A stretch of 14,434 nt of DNA, from NCBI GenBank assembly GCA_050011095.1, contig JBEKJU010000064.1:1-14434 (forward strand). The letters run 5' to 3'. The position numbers were made by a program, and so were the translations under genes. The notes under the pieces are model-generated. The model saw nothing but the letters and a program-made list of their open reading frames with translations, was not told the origin of the DNA and searched no databases. Source of the stretch: JBEKJU01 sp050011095. GTDB lineage: Bacteria > Desulfobacterota > Syntrophorhabdia > Syntrophorhabdales > WCHB1-27. This document shows positions 5,486 through 11,750 of this stretch, in pieces (the stretch's first letter is position 1; each line of letters begins with the position of its first letter).

Positions 5486-6487
5486 TCAATGGTTTGCACA
5501 CGCCGTCTTCCTTTCCGCCTTTCTGAGGCGTTCCATAATGGCCCTTCCGAGTCCCTTTTCGGGTATGGTTTCGGCGTAGATGAGATCGACCCCCGTCCTG
5601 TCGAGGGCGATGAGGTATGAAAAGAAGCGGGCCGCCGCCTCCCTCATGTCGCCCCTTTCGGAAAGGACCCTCACGTGGGCCGACCGCACCGCCGCGCCAG
5701 GCGCCCTGAAGGCGAGAAAGGCGGAGTTCTCTACCTCTATCTCGGAGGGCGAGCCGATAATGCAAAGCGGCGCGTGGGGGGCGTAGTGGTAGGGCAGCTC
5801 CCCCGGCGCCTCCGGCGCCCCGCCCGTGCCGTCCGTCTCCTTTTCGCGGACCTCTCCCACGGCCGTCTGAAGCTCCTCGATGCTCACCGAGCCGTGGCGG
5901 TGCAGGCGGACCTCATCACCCCGGACGGAGACGATCGTCGACTCGATGCCGTAGCTCGCCGGTCCGCCGTCGAGGATGAGGGGGAGCCTCTCGTCGAAGA
6001 GGCGCGCCACATCCGCGGCCGTGGTCGTGCTCATGTAGCCGAAGGGGTTGGCGCTGGGGGCCGCGATGGGCCTCTCTAACCTCCCGATGAGGTCGAGCGC
6101 CACGGGGTGGCCGGGCATCCTGATGCCCACCGTCGGCAGGCCGGCCGTGACGATATCGGGTATGATGTCCGTCTTCTCCAGGATGATCGTGAGCGGTCCG
6201 GGCCAGAACCGGTCCATAAGGAGCCCCGCCTTGGCGGGCACGAAGCGGGCGAGCGTCCCCACCCACTCCTTTCGGGCGATGTGGACGATGAGAGGATCGA
6301 AGCGGGGGCGTTTCTTCAGCTCGAATATCCGGGCCACCGCGCGGGCGTTATAGGCATCCGCCCCGAGCCCGTAGACGGTCTCGGTGGGGAAGGCGACGAG
6401 GCCCCCCTTCTTAAGGAGGAAGACAGCCCGGCTGATCGCCCGTGCGTCGAAACCGTCGAGGAGTTCCGTTTTCCGCCCTTCTCTCAT
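5486..6487 (-). CDS. sua5: L-threonylcarbamoyladenylate synthase (Sua5/YrdC/YciO)
   Basis: The enzyme makes threonylcarbamoyl-AMP from threonine, bicarbonate and ATP, the first step of the t6A modification at position 37 of ANN-decoding tRNAs. From the chosen ATG it has 333 residues, the size of full Sua5 rather than short TsaC. The YrdC domain shows GGLVAFPTETVYGLGADA (28-45), the KKRPRFDPLIVHI motif (58-70), PSAN (144-147) and GIESTIV (180-186). The linker APGELPYHYAPHAPL (227-241) leads to the C-terminal Sua5 domain. The frame is open to 6601 but nothing upstream is family-like. A consensus-like promoter ends only 6 bases before the ATG and there is no ribosome site, so the mRNA may be leaderless. 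About 200 bases separate it from the downstream lipoprotein gene. Confidence 0.93.
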   Translation of the reverse strand: MREGRKTELLDGFDARAISRAVFLLKKGGLVAFPTETVYGLGADAYNARAVARIFELKKRPRFDPLIVHIARKEWVGTLARFVPAKAGLLMDRFWPGPLTIILEKTDIIPDIVTAGLPTVGIRMPGHPVALDLIGRLERPIAAPSANPFGYMSTTTAADVARLFDERLPLILDGGPASYGIESTIVSVRGDEVRLHRHGSVSIEELQTAVGEVREKETDGTGGAPEAPGELPYHYAPHAPLCIIGSPSEIEVENSAFLAFRAPGAAVRSAHVRVLSERGDMREAAARFFSYLIALDRTGVDLIYAETIPEKGLGRAIMERLRKAERKTACANH

Positions 6488-6493
6488 GGCATA

Positions 6494-6523
6494 ACTATAA
6501 CAGGAAAGGCCACGGCCGGTCAA
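6494..6523 (-). promoter_or_regulatory. sigma-70 promoter for sua5, predicted leaderless start
   Basis: On the minus strand TTGACC (6523-6518) and TATAGT (6499-6494) are separated by 18 bases. The ATG of sua5 is at 6487-6485, only 6 bases after the -10 element. The expected transcription start therefore falls on or next to the A of ATG. No Shine-Dalgarno-like sequence lies between. Confidence 0.55.
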
Positions 6524-6632
6524 AAGGCCCATGGGGAGGAAAGGGGCGGCAGCACCCGCATTTGATGCTTCAAGGGGGGCACGGGCGATTGAAGGCCACA
6601 TCCTTAAAATTTTTCATCTTCATCCGATAAGA

Positions 6633-6650
6633 GGGTATGCATACGTACCC
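6633..6650. promoter_or_regulatory. palindrome upstream of the solute-binding-protein gene
   Basis: GTATGCATAC (6635-6644) is a perfect 10-bp palindrome, and the wider site also has GGGTA (6633-6637) facing TACCC (6646-6650). It lies about 60 bases before the start of the plus-strand solute-binding protein, in the region between divergent genes. This would suit an operator, but a chance palindrome cannot be excluded. Confidence 0.25.
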
Positions 6651-6708
6651 CCGCACGGAGGTGGCTTAAGGTGACGGGGAGCACGAAATTCCCGATATGG
6701 AGGTTCAC

Positions 6709-7497
6709 ATGAACAGCAAGACGATACTTGCAGTAATGGCCGGTTTGATGCTTATGCTCTTCTGTACCCCATTTTTGCCCGGCGCCGCCGGGGAGACAAA
6801 AGATTTGACCGCGAGTCTGGCCCTGATACCAGGCCTCATAGACTCGCCGGACAAAGGTCCCTTCGTGGATGTGGTGAAGGCCATCGGCGGTGTTTATACG
6901 GGGGGAAAGATTAAAATCGAGACATATCCCTTCGCACGGTCGGTTCAAAACGTGGTACAGGGAAAGGCTGACTTTCACATACCGACCCTCAGAAACCGCG
7001 CGATTTCCGAAGCGGGTCTCCCCTACAGGTTTACGACGGAAAAAATAGGCACGGTATGTTTCGTCATATACTCGAACACAGAGAAACCGCTCACAAAAAA
7101 GATGCTCGCTAACGCAATCGCCCAAAAGGGTAAATTCCCGTACACGATCGAGGTCCCCGCAGGTCTGGAGGCGATCTTCGGTTTTCCCGTCGGTTCGAGT
7201 AATGACGTAGCCAGCTCGCTGCAGAAAGTCCAGAAGAAAAGAATCGATGCCCTTGTCTGGGCCCAGGAGGAAGTCGATCATGCTCTCAAGGAGCTAAAAA
7301 TCAGCACGATCCGTCGGGAGCACTGGATGGATTACGATGACAGCATCATTATAGCGAAAGGACCGCGAGGCGACGCAGTCGATGCAATACTCTCAAGCGC
7401 CCTGAGGAAATTGAGGGCTTCCGGGCAGCTACAGGCGCTATATTCAAAGGTACACCGTCCCTATAACGATTGGCAGCCTTCCACTATGGGCTGGTAG
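6709..7497 (+). CDS. periplasmic solute-binding protein (SBP_bac_3-like)
   Basis: The ATG at 6709 is chosen because GGAGG (6699-6703) is 5 bases away; an in-frame ATG at 6697 lies before it. The 262 residues begin with a signal peptide (MNSKTILAVMAGLMLMLF, cleavage near PGAAGE, about residue 28). The rest resembles family-3 solute-binding proteins. It has GGKIKIETYPFARSVQNVVQGKADFHIP (65-92, the 'E-x-x-P-x-x-R-x-x-x-x-v-x-x-G-x-a-D' pattern), the hinge FVIYSNTEKPL, and C-terminal helices ending near LRASGQLQALYSKVH. Substrates of such proteins are often amino acids; none can be assigned here. No permease or ATPase gene is adjacent, so it is an orphan, either serving a distant transporter or acting as a sensor. 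A strong hairpin follows. Confidence 0.75.
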   Translation: MNSKTILAVMAGLMLMLFCTPFLPGAAGETKDLTASLALIPGLIDSPDKGPFVDVVKAIGGVYTGGKIKIETYPFARSVQNVVQGKADFHIPTLRNRAISEAGLPYRFTTEKIGTVCFVIYSNTEKPLTKKMLANAIAQKGKFPYTIEVPAGLEAIFGFPVGSSNDVASSLQKVQKKRIDALVWAQEEVDHALKELKISTIRREHWMDYDDSIIIAKGPRGDAVDAILSSALRKLRASGQLQALYSKVHRPYNDWQPSTMGW

Positions 7498-7533
7498 GTC
7501 TCCTGAACGGTCTTCTTCTCGTACCGCTCTACG

Positions 7534-7564
7534 GGCCCCCGGCCTGTAGAGCGGCGGCCTACCC
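7534..7564. terminator. strong hairpin between convergent genes
   Basis: CCGCTCTAC (7534-7542) pairs with GTAGAGCGG (7556-7564). The stem continues inward with GGGCC against GGCCT, leaving a CCC loop: about 14 bp in all. It lies 37 bases after the solute-binding-protein stop and 40 bases after the convergent doxX stop. There is no T-run on either side, so it may be a rho-assisted or bidirectional terminator. Confidence 0.55.
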
Positions 7565-7603
7565 CGCCCCGCGCGCCTCTTTCCCTTAGGTCCCTTAAGT
7601 CTC

Positions 7604-8047
7604 CTAGCCCTTCGTCAAGGCCCTGTCGATCGACCAGGTGCCTCCCCCCGCGATCATGAGGGCGATGCCCATGCCGATCATGAGGAGGTGGTACTCGAAG
7701 CCCTCGCCCGCCTTCTGGCCGAACCAGTTCATGAAGAAACCGAACTTGACGTGCGCCATGAGGGCGGCGACGACCATCTCAAAGGCGATGCCGAAAGCAG
7801 CGATCCTCGTGAGGAGGCCGAATAAGAGGCCGATAGGCCCGAGGAACTCGGCGGCTATCGCCAAAACGGCTAAAACGAACGGGATGTGCATCTGGTGGGT
7901 CATCATCGAGAGCGCCCGATGGAGCCCCGGCCCGCCGAAACAGCCAAGCACCTTCTGGGCGCCGTGCGGGAATAGGACGACCGCGAGGAAGACGCGGAGG
8001 ACGAGCGCCGACACATTACGGTCCGTTCGCAGTAAGGCCCTGAACAT
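7604..8047 (-). CDS. DoxX family membrane protein
   Basis: This is a 147-residue four-helix inner-membrane protein of the DoxX/DoxD family. Visible helices are at about 13-30, 56-79, 83-100 and 119-135. Family marks are LFPHGAQKVLG (25-35) and LAIAAEFLGPIGLLFGLLTR (62-81), followed by the F-x-M/V-x-x-A-x-x-x-x-H segment (89-99). Members are linked to redox and sulfur metabolism or oxidative stress, but the biochemical role of most is unknown. AAGGGGG lies 5 bases upstream of the ATG. A TATAAT about 60 bases upstream is the likely -10. It is monocistronic, convergent with the solute-binding-protein gene. Confidence 0.88.
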   Translation of the reverse strand: MFRALLRTDRNVSALVLRVFLAVVLFPHGAQKVLGCFGGPGLHRALSMMTHQMHIPFVLAVLAIAAEFLGPIGLLFGLLTRIAAFGIAFEMVVAALMAHVKFGFFMNWFGQKAGEGFEYHLLMIGMGIALMIAGGGTWSIDRALTKG

Positions 8048-8105
8048 ATATCCCCCTTATGGAAAGAGAATGACCGAAAAAAAACCATCGGCCTTTTCAC
8101 TTTCA

Positions 8106-8111
8106 ATTATA
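8106..8111 (-). promoter_or_regulatory. -10 element for doxX
   Basis: A perfect TATAAT on the minus strand (8111-8106) would start transcription about 50 bases before the doxX ATG. The expected -35 position has only GC-rich sequence, so the promoter may need an activator. A perfect GC hairpin begins 14 bases upstream. Confidence 0.4.
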
Positions 8112-8124
8112 GTCATTCCTTTGC

Positions 8125-8144
8125 GGCCGCGCTGTGGCGCGGCC
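8125..8144. repeat. perfect 8-bp GC hairpin
   Basis: GGCCGCGC (8125-8132) and GCGCGGCC (8137-8144) enclose a TGTG loop. On the plus strand a T-run (8153-8157) comes 8 bases later, too far for a standard intrinsic terminator. It sits where the -35 of the doxX promoter would be expected. Confidence 0.5.
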
Positions 8145-8265
8145 CCCACCCCTTTTTCTCATAGGCGAACAGGCATTTGCCGTGACCTGCGTCATGCGGA
8201 TAGAGGTGGCCCTTGAGAGGGGGTAAGGCCGGCGAGCCCCGGACAGCCGGCAGAAACGATTGCTT

Positions 8266-8286
8266 CCCACCGATGAGGTCGGTGGG
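8266..8286. repeat. perfect 8-bp hairpin
   Basis: CCCACCGA (8266-8273) pairs with TCGGTGGG (8279-8286) around a TGAGG loop. It is the strongest structure within the otherwise unexplained 8180-8300 stretch, and no gene follows it on either strand close by. Confidence 0.45.
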
Positions 8287-8447
8287 TGGACAAGGGACGG
8301 GCGGGCATGATATATAAGAATGACAGGGGTTTTAACGGTTTGCACCCTGGAAGCAGCGCCCTGAGGGCAATGCGGGCGATGAAAGAATGATGCCGAATTG
8401 CCAATCAGAGGCTATTCCAGGCGGCTCCTGATGCTACATGGGTGACG

Positions 8448-8490
8448 GAGAGGGCGACCGGGTACCTATGAAATGGGTGTCCCAATAATT
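8448..8490 (+). repeat. dispersed palindromic repeat, copy C
   Basis: The copy runs from GAGAGGGCGACCGGGTACC through TATGAAATGG to GTGTCCCAATAATT. Over about 43 bases it is nearly identical to copy D at 11645-11688, including the ATGAAATGG linker that replaces the GCGGGT stem of other copies. No coding start lies within 300 bases downstream. Confidence 0.85.
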
Positions 8491-8822
8491 ACGCGAAGAT
8501 AAGCGACTCGGCATGAATGCGAACCGATGGCGGTCGCCGGAGCGGTGAAAGGCCGTCCGGCTCTTGCGGAAAAGAGGAGGCAGGAATGGCGGGTAAGGAA
8601 GGACAGGGCAAGAGGGAGTCCGCGTGCACGAGCGACAGGAGTCCCAGGCTCCCCAAGTGTTTTCAAGCCTATTTGGACTATCGCGACAAAGGTGCCCATG
8701 GAGGTGCATATGGGTGTCCCGAGGAGAAACCCGTCGACGAGGACGACAAGGGCGGGCGATAGGGCAGCCTCTCATAACGGGTCGCCCCTATTGATTGCCG
8801 GCCCTGATTGACGTTTCAGGTG

Positions 8823-9893
8823 TCAGCTGCGGCAGATCCCGCAGTTGTTGCATTTTGTCTCTTCGCCGTCGTCCATGTAAATCCCTTCCTGTCCGTACAG
8901 GCTTTCCATGGAAACCCGCTGCCCATCCCTGCCCTTGATGTAGCCGTTTTCCAAAGGGATCTTCCCCAGGCCGCCGGTGATGTCGACGGCATACTGGGGC
9001 ATGCAAAGACCCGAGATCGACCTCCTCAGCTCCCGCATGAGCCCGATGCCTGTCTCCAGCCGAACCTTGAAATGGGTCGCTCCTATGACGTCATCAAGCT
9101 GAAAGAGGTAGTAAGGCTTCACACCCCGTTCTATCAACCGCTCAAAGAGGCGAGCGAGGATGTGGACGCAGTCGTTGACCCTCCGGAGGAGCACGGTTTG
9201 GCTGATCACGATTACCCCCGCCTCCTGTATCTTCCTGACTGCATCCGTGAACTCCGGGGTCACTTCCCGGGGATGGTTGATATGCACAATGAACCACAGG
9301 GGGCCGTGCCTCTTTATGGCGTCTCTCTGGCGCTCGAGACCCTCGGGGAAGACAACGGGGACCCGTGTGCTCACCCGTACCACGCCTATATGCCCTATCC
9401 TTCGGAGCCTCGCGAGCACGTATTCCAGTTCTGCCGGCTCAAGCATCAGTGGATCCCCGCCCGAGACGATGACCTCCCTGATATCGTCGCTTCGTTCCAG
9501 GTAGGCGAGGCTCTCCTCCCTTGAGGTTTCCGGCCGGAATCCCTTGCCCACAATCCGCCTGCGATTGCAGAACCTACAGTACATCGCGCATTCGCCGCTC
9601 ACGAGAAAAACACCCCGGCCGGGATAACGCTTGAAAAAGGAAGGGGTCATGGCAATCTGCCCCTCGCCGAGGGGATCTGCTATCCCACGCCGATCATGTT
9701 CCGGGGCTGAGGGCACCGCTTGAAGCCGTATGGGGCAGAGGGGATTCTCCCTCTCCATGAGGCCTGCGTAAAATTGAGGCACCCTGAAGGGATAGACCTT
9801 GGAGATGCGCTCGATTTCCTTTTTCGACTCGCTGTCCAGGCTTATGAAACCGGACAGACCTTCGACGTCCGATACCAGGCTGCGTTCATCCAT
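8823..9893 (-). CDS. KamA-family radical SAM protein (lysine 2,3-aminomutase-like)
   Basis: This family uses a 4Fe-4S cluster, S-adenosylmethionine and PLP to move an amino group from C2 to C3. The 356 residues contain the cluster motif CAMYCRFC (C102, C106, C109) followed by RRRIVG. EVIVSGGDPLML (140-151) is a typical radical-SAM 'GGD' strand. QLDDVIGATHF (265-275) and AVDITGGLGKIP (302-313) match the substrate-binding aspartates and the PLP lysine (K311) of lysine 2,3-aminomutase. CNNCGIC at the C-terminus (348-354) resembles the zinc-binding cysteines of that enzyme. It is shorter than the 416-residue clostridial enzyme. True substrates could be lysine, glutamate or a protein-bound lysine (EpmB-like). 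The start has only a weak AGG upstream. The gene is unaccompanied: no lysine-degradation genes are visible. Confidence 0.85.
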   Translation of the reverse strand: MDERSLVSDVEGLSGFISLDSESKKEIERISKVYPFRVPQFYAGLMERENPLCPIRLQAVPSAPEHDRRGIADPLGEGQIAMTPSFFKRYPGRGVFLVSGECAMYCRFCNRRRIVGKGFRPETSREESLAYLERSDDIREVIVSGGDPLMLEPAELEYVLARLRRIGHIGVVRVSTRVPVVFPEGLERQRDAIKRHGPLWFIVHINHPREVTPEFTDAVRKIQEAGVIVISQTVLLRRVNDCVHILARLFERLIERGVKPYYLFQLDDVIGATHFKVRLETGIGLMRELRRSISGLCMPQYAVDITGGLGKIPLENGYIKGRDGQRVSMESLYGQEGIYMDDGEETKCNNCGICRS

Positions 9894-10051
9894 GTGTCAT
9901 GCCTGCGTCGAGGCAACCCCTGAAATATCCGGTCTCTGCTAATTTCAGTGGATGCGGCCCGCGTGTCTTACCACGGGCTGCATCTCCTTCCGTCCGGATC
10001 CTGTTTATGGGTGTCGTGTTCCTGGCCGGGTCTTGAGATAAAGAAGCAAAG
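9894..10051. promoter_or_regulatory. upstream region of the KamA-like gene
   Basis: CTGAAAT (9920-9926) faces ATTTCAG (9942-9948) across 15 bases, a possible operator about 27 bases before the KamA-like start. No consensus promoter was found. The rest, up to the pal terminator, shows no gene. Confidence 0.25.
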
Positions 10052-10075
10052 GGAGGGTAAGGGGCGTTACCCTCC
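10052..10075 (-). terminator. rho-independent terminator after pal
   Basis: GGAGGGTAA (10052-10060) and TTACCCTCC (10067-10075) form a perfect 9-bp stem with a 6-base loop. On the minus strand the stem is followed by CTTTGCTTCTTTAT, a T-rich though not pure tract. It lies 45 bases after the pal stop. Confidence 0.6.
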
Positions 10076-10081
10076 TTGCCC

Positions 10082-10115
10082 TTCGTTTTCCCTGAATCTT
10101 TCGTTTTCCCTGAAT
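10082..10115. repeat. tandem duplication just after pal
   Basis: TTCGTTTTCCCTGAAT occurs twice (10082-10097 and about 10100-10115) with a period of about 18 bases, between the pal stop and its terminator. It looks like a simple slippage duplication. Confidence 0.65.
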
Positions 10116-10119
10116 AGTG

Positions 10120-10653
10120 TTACTGGAGCGGGGTGAAATGGTCCCTTCTGTTTTTCGCCCACGCCGCTTCGTTATGGCCGGGGTCCACAGGCTTCTCTTT
10201 TCCGTAGCTCACTGTTTCAATACGATTCGGGTCGGCTCCGAGGTTCACCAGATACGCCTTTGCGGAATCTGCCCTTTTCTGCCCGAGGGCCAGGTTGTAT
10301 TCGACGGTTCCCCTTTCGTCGCAATTCCCCTCTATTCTCACTTTGCCCTTATTCGCCTGGAACCAATCGTAATTCTTCGTCAGTATCGTCGCGTCGGCAG
10401 ATCTAATATTGTATCTGTCGAAATCAAAATAAATATCGTCAAGTGCGACTGCTGCAACGGCGGGGGCCATGGCGGGGGGAGCTGCCTTCTGCACCACCAT
10501 TTCCTCTTTCTGCTCAGGAGCAACAACCGTCTTCTGCTCCGGTGCCGCGGGCGGCGCAGCTTCGCCCTTCGCTTTCTGCTCAAAGCATGAACACGCTGCG
10601 AGACCAAATGCCAGTACAACAACCAACATGATGAGGCCAATAGACTTTTTCAT
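10120..10653 (-). CDS. pal: peptidoglycan-associated lipoprotein (Pal/OmpA-like)
   Basis: Pal anchors the outer membrane to peptidoglycan and works with the Tol proteins. The ATG at 10653 has TTAAGGAGG 8 bases upstream, so I reject the longer Arg-rich extension. The 177 residues begin with the lipoprotein signal MKKSIGLIMLVVVLAFGLAAC (modified Cys 21). A flexible Ala/Pro/Glu/Lys linker (22-70) follows, then an OmpA-type peptidoglycan-binding domain. This starts at IYFDFDRYNIR (74-84) and includes IEGNCDERGTVEYNLALGQKRA (107-128, Asp112 and Arg114 being the usual diaminopimelate contacts). It ends with KNRRDHF. No tolQRAB genes are visible. It is preceded by another lipoprotein gene with a 64-base gap, so the two are probably one transcript, and followed by a clear hairpin terminator. 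Confidence 0.92.
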   Translation of the reverse strand: MKKSIGLIMLVVVLAFGLAACSCFEQKAKGEAAPPAAPEQKTVVAPEQKEEMVVQKAAPPAMAPAVAAVALDDIYFDFDRYNIRSADATILTKNYDWFQANKGKVRIEGNCDERGTVEYNLALGQKRADSAKAYLVNLGADPNRIETVSYGKEKPVDPGHNEAAWAKNRRDHFTPLQ

Positions 10654-10717
10654 CAGGTAATCCTCCTTAATTAAGGGGTACATCCATTCGGACATACCCC
10701 CCGCAAATGAAGGCCAG

Positions 10718-10972
10718 CTATTTTGCTGGTGCCGGTGCCGGTGCAGGCGCAGGCGCCGGTGCAGGCGCCGGGGCAGGCGCCTCACCCGGCTTTGCCGGCT
10801 CGCCCGGTTTTTCCGGAGCAGGCGCTGTCTTCTCTGTACTAGTAGTAGTGGTGGTCGACTTGGTTTCCTCTTTCGCCGCGGGCGGTTTCTGCTCACCCGA
10901 TGGTCCACAGGCAACCAACGCAAAACTTGCAAAAAACGAAATAGCTATAAACAGCACTAAAAGCTTCTTCAT
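10718..10972 (-). CDS. small lipoprotein with (Ala-Pro) repeat tail
   Basis: The ATG at 10972 is preceded by the near-perfect ribosome site AAAGGAGGTGA, 8 bases away; an in-frame GTG within that site is ignored. The 84-residue product has a lipoprotein signal ending LVACGPSG (Cys 22), a Lys/Glu/Thr-rich segment with a six-threonine cluster broken by Ser, and a C-terminal tail of about nine Ala-Pro dipeptides ending AK. Such tails are stiff and may span the periplasm or wall, like the linker of Pal. The coding DNA of the tail is a 6/12-base tandem repeat (GGCGCA/GGCGCC type), prone to length change. No domain is recognised. It precedes pal in the same direction; the AT-rich DNA upstream probably holds the shared promoter. 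Confidence 0.8.
   Translation of the reverse strand: MKKLLVLFIAISFFASFALVACGPSGEQKPPAAKEETKSTTTTTSTEKTAPAPEKPGEPAKPGEAPAPAPAPAPAPAPAPAPAK
10731..10782. repeat. in-gene short tandem repeat (Ala-Pro codons)
   Basis: Units of GGTGCC, GGCGCA, GGCGCC and GGGGCA alternate with almost perfect 6-base periodicity and encode the Ala-Pro tail of the small lipoprotein. Unit number changes by whole codon pairs, so slippage would alter tail length without breaking the frame. Confidence 0.8.
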
Positions 10973-11093
10973 TCTATTCACCTCCTTTCCATTGGCATTT
11001 CATTTTTTGGCGTTCTCATTTGCACATTGTAATGCATATACTATAATATAACAATCAAAACAAGAAAAATTATACATTTTTTGTCACTACTTT
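10973..11093 (-). promoter_or_regulatory. AT-rich promoter region of the lipoprotein-pal operon
   Basis: This segment is strikingly AT-rich compared with its surroundings. On the minus strand it holds a TATAAT (11074-11069) and further TATA-like hexamers near 11040-11050, but none has a clear -35 at the right distance. A leader of 60-100 bases would precede the strong ribosome site. Confidence 0.4.
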
Positions 11094-11384
11094 CTGCCTC
11101 AGGGCGTAAACATCCTCCCTGAGGCAGGGGTCGGGGTCGGCGGTGAGGTCGCAACCAATGCCCTCAGCAGTCGGCCTGCCCTCCACCTCAAGCCCATTAT
11201 ACCCGCCCATGAACCCGAAGGGCAATGCCCTGTCCCCCCGAGTTCGTTGATCACCCACGAAACATCAATTCCTTTGCCCCCCAACGCCTCGCTTCTCCCC
11301 GGAGATTATATGGACCTCGTCGTACATAAACTCCTCAACGTCCAAGGTCCTATCGAGCGAGGGGTTGAGTGTGATGGTGTATAT
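11070..11384 (-). pseudogene. frameshifted fragment of a PfkB-family sugar kinase (1-phosphofructokinase-like)
   Basis: Three consecutive frames rebuild the N-terminal third of a PfkB kinase. Frame one (11384 to 11265) reads IYTITLNPSLDRTLDVEEF. After a one-base shift at a run of six G, frame two reads GGKGIDVSWVINELGG. After another shift near 11215, frame three reads GFMGGYNGLEVEGRPTAEGIGCDLT. These follow the family order 'IYTvTLNPslD ... GGKGiNVsrvikeLG ... GflGg.nG'. There is no start codon where the family begins (GCG replaces it), and the frame ends after about 100 residues instead of about 310. It is a dead, truncated gene. A promoter-like extended -10 remains upstream. It once phosphorylated a sugar phosphate; nothing active is expected now. 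Confidence 0.75.
11094..11127. repeat. perfect 11-bp inverted repeat within the kinase remnant
   Basis: CTGCCTCAGGG (11094-11104) and CCCTGAGGCAG (11117-11127) form a hairpin with a 12-base loop. It lies where the kinase homology stops, so it may mark the breakpoint of the deletion. No T-run follows on either strand close enough for a standard terminator. Confidence 0.6.
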
Positions 11385-11423
11385 CGCGGCCGATACTGCC
11401 TTGTGAATGCCTTCATCTATCTA

Positions 11424-11432
11424 ACTATAGCA
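11424..11432 (-). promoter_or_regulatory. extended -10 element upstream of the kinase remnant
   Basis: TGCTATAGT on the minus strand (11432-11424) fits the extended -10 form TGnTATAAT with one mismatch. It lies 40 bases before the homology start of the PfkB fragment and is probably its old promoter. Confidence 0.35.
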
Positions 11433-11528
11433 CAAAAGGCCGGCCGAAAACCAATGTTACCTGAAAAATTCACTGAAAAGAATGATTCCCATCTGCCGGG
11501 GTAGTGCGCTCGCGGGTGTCGAGGAGCG

Positions 11529-11688
11529 TGTTTTTTGCCTCCGTTCCTTCCTTTTTGTGAAGGGGAGCGCCACCCGCAGATAGCGGCTTTACCTCTCATT
11601 GCTATTGTGAGGCTGCGGGCACCCGGCAAGAACGGGTGGTACGAGAGAGGGGGCGACCGGGTACCCATGAAATGGTGTCCCAATAATT
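11529..11688 (+). repeat. dispersed palindromic repeat, copy D (longest)
   Basis: This is the longest copy. It begins with a T-run then GCCTCCGTTCCTTCC, the reverse of the tail of copies A1 and A2. The middle has variable arms (ACCCGCAG against CTGCGGG). It ends GAGGGGGCGACCGGGTACCC, ATGAAATGG and TGTCCCAATAATT. The last 44 bases match copy C almost exactly. It ends 62 bases before the lemA start codon. Confidence 0.8.
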
Positions 11689-11713
11689 GCAAGTGGCATT
11701 GGCGAGGGATGTT

Positions 11714-11722
11714 TGTTATAAT
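11714..11722 (+). promoter_or_regulatory. extended -10 promoter for lemA
   Basis: TGTTATAAT (11714-11722) is a perfect TGnTATAAT element. The lemA ATG is at 11751, giving a short leader of about 22 bases with GGAGGGAG in it. No good -35 is seen, as is usual with extended -10 promoters. The repeat copy D ends 25 bases upstream. Confidence 0.6.
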
Positions 11723-11750
11723 GGGGAAATTTTTTGCGCGGAGGGAGCCC

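Larger units (their letters stand above)
8112..8822. other. 711-base region without a convincing gene
   Basis: Between doxX and the KamA-like gene no frame combines a start, a ribosome site and a recognisable protein. It contains two perfect hairpins (8125-8144 and 8266-8286) and copy C of the dispersed repeat (8448-8490). At 8180-8300 there is a GC-rich stretch with several short pairings that could be a structured RNA but fits no riboswitch I can confirm. A minus-strand frame just after the KamA-like stop (about 8699-8466) has one hydrophobic stretch but ends inside copy C, so it is probably chance or a remnant. Confidence 0.5.

Noticed and set aside
6604..7281. Minus-strand open frame opposite the solute-binding protein
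   Set aside because: It is a shadow frame with no ribosome site or domain. The plus-strand frame has a signal peptide and GGAGG.
8180..8300. Lysine riboswitch suggested by GATAGAGGTGG near a KamA-like gene
   Set aside because: The later conserved blocks of the L-box are not found, and on the plus strand no gene follows; the KamA-like gene is on the other strand and ends there.
8434..8775. Minus-strand frames after the KamA-like gene
   Set aside because: They have no ribosome site or family resemblance, are rich in Arg, Pro and Ser, and their C-termini come from repeat copy C.
10654..10932. Long N-terminal extension of the Pal reading frame
   Set aside because: The extension is Arg/Pro/His-rich because it reads the upstream lipoprotein gene out of frame. 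The real start at 10653 has AGGAGG and a lipoprotein signal.
10707..11051. Plus-strand frame with a Gly-Ala repeat
   Set aside because: It is the antisense reading of the Ala-Pro lipoprotein, which has a perfect ribosome site and lipobox.
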